Both the position numbers and the translations under genes were made by a program. Shown here one piece after another: positions 61,544-64,000 of a stretch of 64,000 nucleotides of DNA. The DNA comes from Kushneria sinocarnis (lineage in GTDB: Bacteria; Pseudomonadota; Gammaproteobacteria; Pseudomonadales; Halomonadaceae), in contig NZ_RBIN01000004.1 of NCBI RefSeq assembly GCF_003633775.1, positions 124,001-188,000 of the forward strand, read 5' to 3'. The notes below the pieces were generated by a model, which saw nothing but the letters and a program-made list of their open reading frames with translations, had not been told where the DNA came from and made no database searches. Numbering within the stretch: position 1 is the first letter of the stretch; each line of letters opens with the position of its first letter.

Positions 61544-62233
61544 GTGGCGCTGGTAACACTGCAGGAGACCACGCTGGCTCACGGGCGTGGCCGACACCGC
61601 CATGTGGTACTCGACAGCATCTCGCTGGCGCTGCAGCCGGGCGAGCGGGTGGCGCTGCTCGGGCGCAGCGGTGCAGGCAAGTCCACCCTGCTCGAAGCAC
61701 TCCGGGGTGAGCTGGGCAACGCCGCCGCCTGGTGTCCGCAGGGCCAGGGGCTGGTCGGTGCCCTGTCGGTCTACCACAACGTCTACATGGGGCGGCTCGA
61801 ACGCACCTCGACCTGGCGCAATCTCCGCAACCTGCTGCGCCCGGAGCACCATGCCTGGGAGGCGGTAGCCGAACTGTGTACCCTGCTCGGCATCGGCGAA
61901 CTGCTGCGTCGACCGGTGGAACAGCTCTCCGGGGGCCAGCGCTCGCGCGTGGCCATCGCCCGGGCGCTCTACCAGGCCCGTCCCCACTTTCTGGGTGATG
62001 AACCGATCGCCAGCGTCGATCCTCATCAGGGCGCCCGGCTGCTGCGACTGATCACCGAACGCCACGGCATGTGCCTGATCGCCCTGCATCAGCGCGAACT
62101 GGCGCTGACCCACTTCGACCGGGTCATCGGCATCGAACAGGGGCGGATCGCGCTGGATGAGCCCACTTCGGATCTGACGCTGGAGCAGCTCGATGCGCTC
62201 TACCGTCCCTGGACGCCCGCGTCCCCTGGCTGA
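61544..62233 (+). CDS. Phosphonate/selenate-type ABC transporter ATP-binding protein
   Basis: 229 residues. GRSGAGKST Walker A near 41-49, LSGGQRSRVAIARAL signature, and Walker B ending FLGDEP, where the usual LLADEP is altered but the Glu is kept; HQRE follows as the H-loop. The start is GTG at 61544 with CGGAGG upstream, 12 bases after the binding-protein stop. PhnC-like. It overlaps the permease start by 41 bases. Confidence 0.9.
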   Translation: MALVTLQETTLAHGRGRHRHVVLDSISLALQPGERVALLGRSGAGKSTLLEALRGELGNAAAWCPQGQGLVGALSVYHNVYMGRLERTSTWRNLRNLLRPEHHAWEAVAELCTLLGIGELLRRPVEQLSGGQRSRVAIARALYQARPHFLGDEPIASVDPHQGARLLRLITERHGMCLIALHQRELALTHFDRVIGIEQGRIALDEPTSDLTLEQLDALYRPWTPASPG

Positions 62234-63725
62234 TCTGCTCGCTTCCAACCGGCTCGGTCGACTGAATCGCGTGGCGCTGGGGATGATCGCGCTGACCCTG
62301 ATACTGCTGCCGGCCGCCGATCTCTCGATCACCGTACGCGACCCCTGGGCGGAGCTGCAGCGCATGACCGGCGGTCTGCTGACGCCGGCCTTCAGCCAGC
62401 TGAGTGCTCCCCTCGAGGCCATCGGACTGACCGTCGCCTTTGCGCTCTGGGGTGTGGCACTGGGGCTGCTGGCCGGCATTCCGCTGACCCTGCTGTTTCA
62501 CCGCTCGCGCCTGATACGCGGGCTCTGCGCTGCGCTGCGGGCCGTTCACGAGCTGTTCTGGGCCCTGCTGTTCCTGCAGGTCTTCGGCACTTCCGCGATC
62601 ACCGCGCTGGCGGCCATCGCGGTGCCCTTCGCCGGCATCTTCGCCAAGGTCTTTGCCGAGATTCTCAACCAGCTCGATCCGGCACCGGCCAGCGCCCTGC
62701 CACGCGGTACGGGCCGGCTGTCGCGCTTTCTGTACGTGGAGTGGCCGCAGGCCCGCGCCCAGCTGCTGGCCTATATCCGCTACCGCTTCGAATGCGCCAT
62801 GCGAAGCAGCCTGCTGCTGGGCTTCGTGGGTCTGCCGACGCTGGGATTTCATCTGGAAAGCGCCTTTCGCCAGGGGCGCTATCACGAGGCGGGTGCCGAA
62901 CTGCTGATCTTCTATCTGCTGATTGCCGGGCTGCCCTGGTGGGGGCATCGGCGCCTGCTGTGGCTGCTGCTGCCGCTCAGCGGCTGGCTGCTCGGCCCCT
63001 GGCCGGAGATCGACCCCTCGCTGGCCTGGCGCTTCGTCAGCCAGGACATCTGGCCGCCCCCCCTGCTTGCCGGCGACCCGGCCGGCCTGGTGCAGTGGTG
63101 GTCGCGGCTGCCGGCGCTGGGTCCCGCCATCGGCAACACCCTGCTGCTTGCCCTGATGGGCACCGCCGGCACGCTGCTGGTCGCACTCGCACTCTGGCCG
63201 CTGGTCTGCCGGCATTTCAACGGCCCCGTGCGCCGCTGGCTGGGCGCGGGCGCACTGATCGTGCTGCGCTCGACGCCGGAGTTCTTGTTCGCCTTCGTGC
63301 TGCTGCTGCTGACCGGTCCTTCCATGCTGCCCGCCTGGATCGCACTGGCGCTGCACAACGGTGCCCTGATCGCCTTTCTGGTGGCCCGCCAGGCCGATGA
63401 GCTTAGTCCCGGTCTGCCCGGTATCCGCGGGCTCGATCTCTACTGCTGGGAACTGCTGCCCCGGATCTTCCCCGGGCTGCTGGCGCTGGTGTGCTACCGG
63501 GCCGAGGTCATCATGCGCGAAACCGCCATCCTGGGCATTCTGGGCGTGGCCACGCTGGGCTTTCAGATCGACGCTGCCTTTGCCTGGCTGCATTTCGATA
63601 CGGCGCTGCTGCTGTTGATCATCACCTGTCTGCTCAACCTGGCCGTGGATGCCCTCTCCCGCCGCCTGCGTCCCGAACGTTCACTGACCGCTGCGAGCTG
63701 TGATTCGCCCGGCCCGCCGGCCTGA
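62193..63725 (+). CDS. Fused double permease of the phosphonate/selenate-type ABC importer
   Basis: 510 residues, about twice a normal PhnE. Two BPD_transp_1-like halves follow each other: helices in about 20-250 with the EAA-like loop PRGTGRLSRFLYVEWPQ, then helices in about 300-490 with PGIRGLDLYCWELLPRIFPG. So one chain replaces a PhnE dimer. The ATG at 62193 lies inside the ATPase gene with GGAG before it, implying translational coupling. No phn C-P lyase or selD/selA gene is present. Confidence 0.9.
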   Translation: MRSTVPGRPRPLADLLASNRLGRLNRVALGMIALTLILLPAADLSITVRDPWAELQRMTGGLLTPAFSQLSAPLEAIGLTVAFALWGVALGLLAGIPLTLLFHRSRLIRGLCAALRAVHELFWALLFLQVFGTSAITALAAIAVPFAGIFAKVFAEILNQLDPAPASALPRGTGRLSRFLYVEWPQARAQLLAYIRYRFECAMRSSLLLGFVGLPTLGFHLESAFRQGRYHEAGAELLIFYLLIAGLPWWGHRRLLWLLLPLSGWLLGPWPEIDPSLAWRFVSQDIWPPPLLAGDPAGLVQWWSRLPALGPAIGNTLLLALMGTAGTLLVALALWPLVCRHFNGPVRRWLGAGALIVLRSTPEFLFAFVLLLLTGPSMLPAWIALALHNGALIAFLVARQADELSPGLPGIRGLDLYCWELLPRIFPGLLALVCYRAEVIMRETAILGILGVATLGFQIDAAFAWLHFDTALLLLIITCLLNLAVDALSRRLRPERSLTAASCDSPGPPA

Positions 63726-63752
63726 TAGCGGGGCCGGCGGGCCGGAACGGCT

Positions 63753-64000
63753 TCACTGCGGATGAAACATCTGCACGCTGAAGGAGTCCGGGGTATGCGG
63801 GCGGCCGCCGTCGCGCTCGATGAAGCGGAACACGAACCCCTTCCAGGCACGATAGCGCGAGGCCCCCGAATAGGAAGGGATATGCTCGATACCGTCGCAC
63901 ACGATCCCGCTGTCATCGACGGTTACCGTAATCACCGGATCACGAAACTCCACCTCGCCGCCGGGGCAGGAAAGCTCCACCCGGCCATCCCCGGTCTCTT
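63753..64000 (-). CDS. Unidentified protein, 5' end outside window
   Basis: A minus-strand frame open from the window edge to the stop at 63753, so 82 C-terminal residues or fewer are visible. It is beta-strand-like (VEFRDPVITVTVDDSG, then FVFRFIERDGG) with two Cys, and a GTG at 63980 is only one possible internal start. No recognisable family. Convergent with the permease gene. Confidence 0.55.
   Translation of the reverse strand, partial: ETGDGRVELSCPGGEVEFRDPVITVTVDDSGIVCDGIEHIPSYSGASRYRAWKGFVFRFIERDGGRPHTPDSFSVQMFHPQ

Overview
The window looks like chromosomal DNA of a high-GC, salt-adapted gammaproteobacterium, most likely a member of the Halomonadaceae (Halomonas, Kushneria, Salinicola or relatives; the genus is not resolved). 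The evidence is the overall gene content, a Pseudomonas-type Zwf-Pgl-Eda/HexR block, a choline-sulfatase, and a large trehalose/glycogen locus. I see no rRNA, tRNA, transposase, integrase, phage gene or CRISPR array. Almost all the DNA is ordinary, densely packed metabolic sequence.

Layout. 1-5 kb: two tandem paralogous small membrane proteins, then an ABC ATPase, an FtsX-type permease and an AttH/lipocalin-like lipoprotein whose genes are packed tightly or overlap. 5-14.5 kb: pirin, TenA, an endonuclease/exonuclease/phosphatase-family protein, a TPP riboswitch with thiC, a dicarboxylate/amino-acid symporter, a glutaredoxin-like protein, an adenine deaminase (GTG start) and an aminotransferase with a frameshift near its C-terminus. 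14.5-20 kb: small stress or envelope genes (CsbD-like, a small membrane protein, a second glutaredoxin-like protein, an unrecognised membrane/Rossmann-like gene pair, YihY, a PRC-barrel protein).

20-41.5 kb: the dominant feature, a ten-gene minus-strand operon transcribed glgA, glgB2, treZ, malQ, treY, DUF2934 gene, glgX, glgE, treS-maltokinase, glgB1. Six of its nine gene junctions are 4-base ATGA overlaps or gaps of about 12 bases. It encodes GlgA synthesis of linear glucan, branching by two different GlgB enzymes, debranching (GlgX), disproportionation (MalQ), conversion of glucan to trehalose (TreY/TreZ), and return of trehalose to glucan through maltose and maltose-1-phosphate (TreS-Mak, GlgE). 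This is a closed glycogen-trehalose cycle. No ADP-glucose pyrophosphorylase (glgC) or glycogen phosphorylase (glgP) gene is in the window.

42-50 kb: cyanate hydratase divergent from the glycogen operon, two FAS1 (fasciclin) exported proteins, a GNAT-like protein, nicotinate phosphoribosyltransferase, a dienelactone-hydrolase-like protein, choline-sulfatase and a haloacid-dehalogenase-type hydrolase. 50-60.5 kb: central sugar metabolism. gap diverges from glk, a hexose-6-phosphate mutarotase and an aldo/keto reductase. An eda-pgl-zwf block diverges from its probable regulator hexR, which is followed by a sugar/H+ symporter. The edd gene of the Entner-Doudoroff pathway is not in the window. 60.6-64 kb: a three-gene ABC importer of the phosphonate/selenate type with a fused double permease, and the 3' part of an unidentified gene at the right edge.

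Starts were chosen by Shine-Dalgarno position, stop/start overlap and family alignment from memory. No database search was possible.
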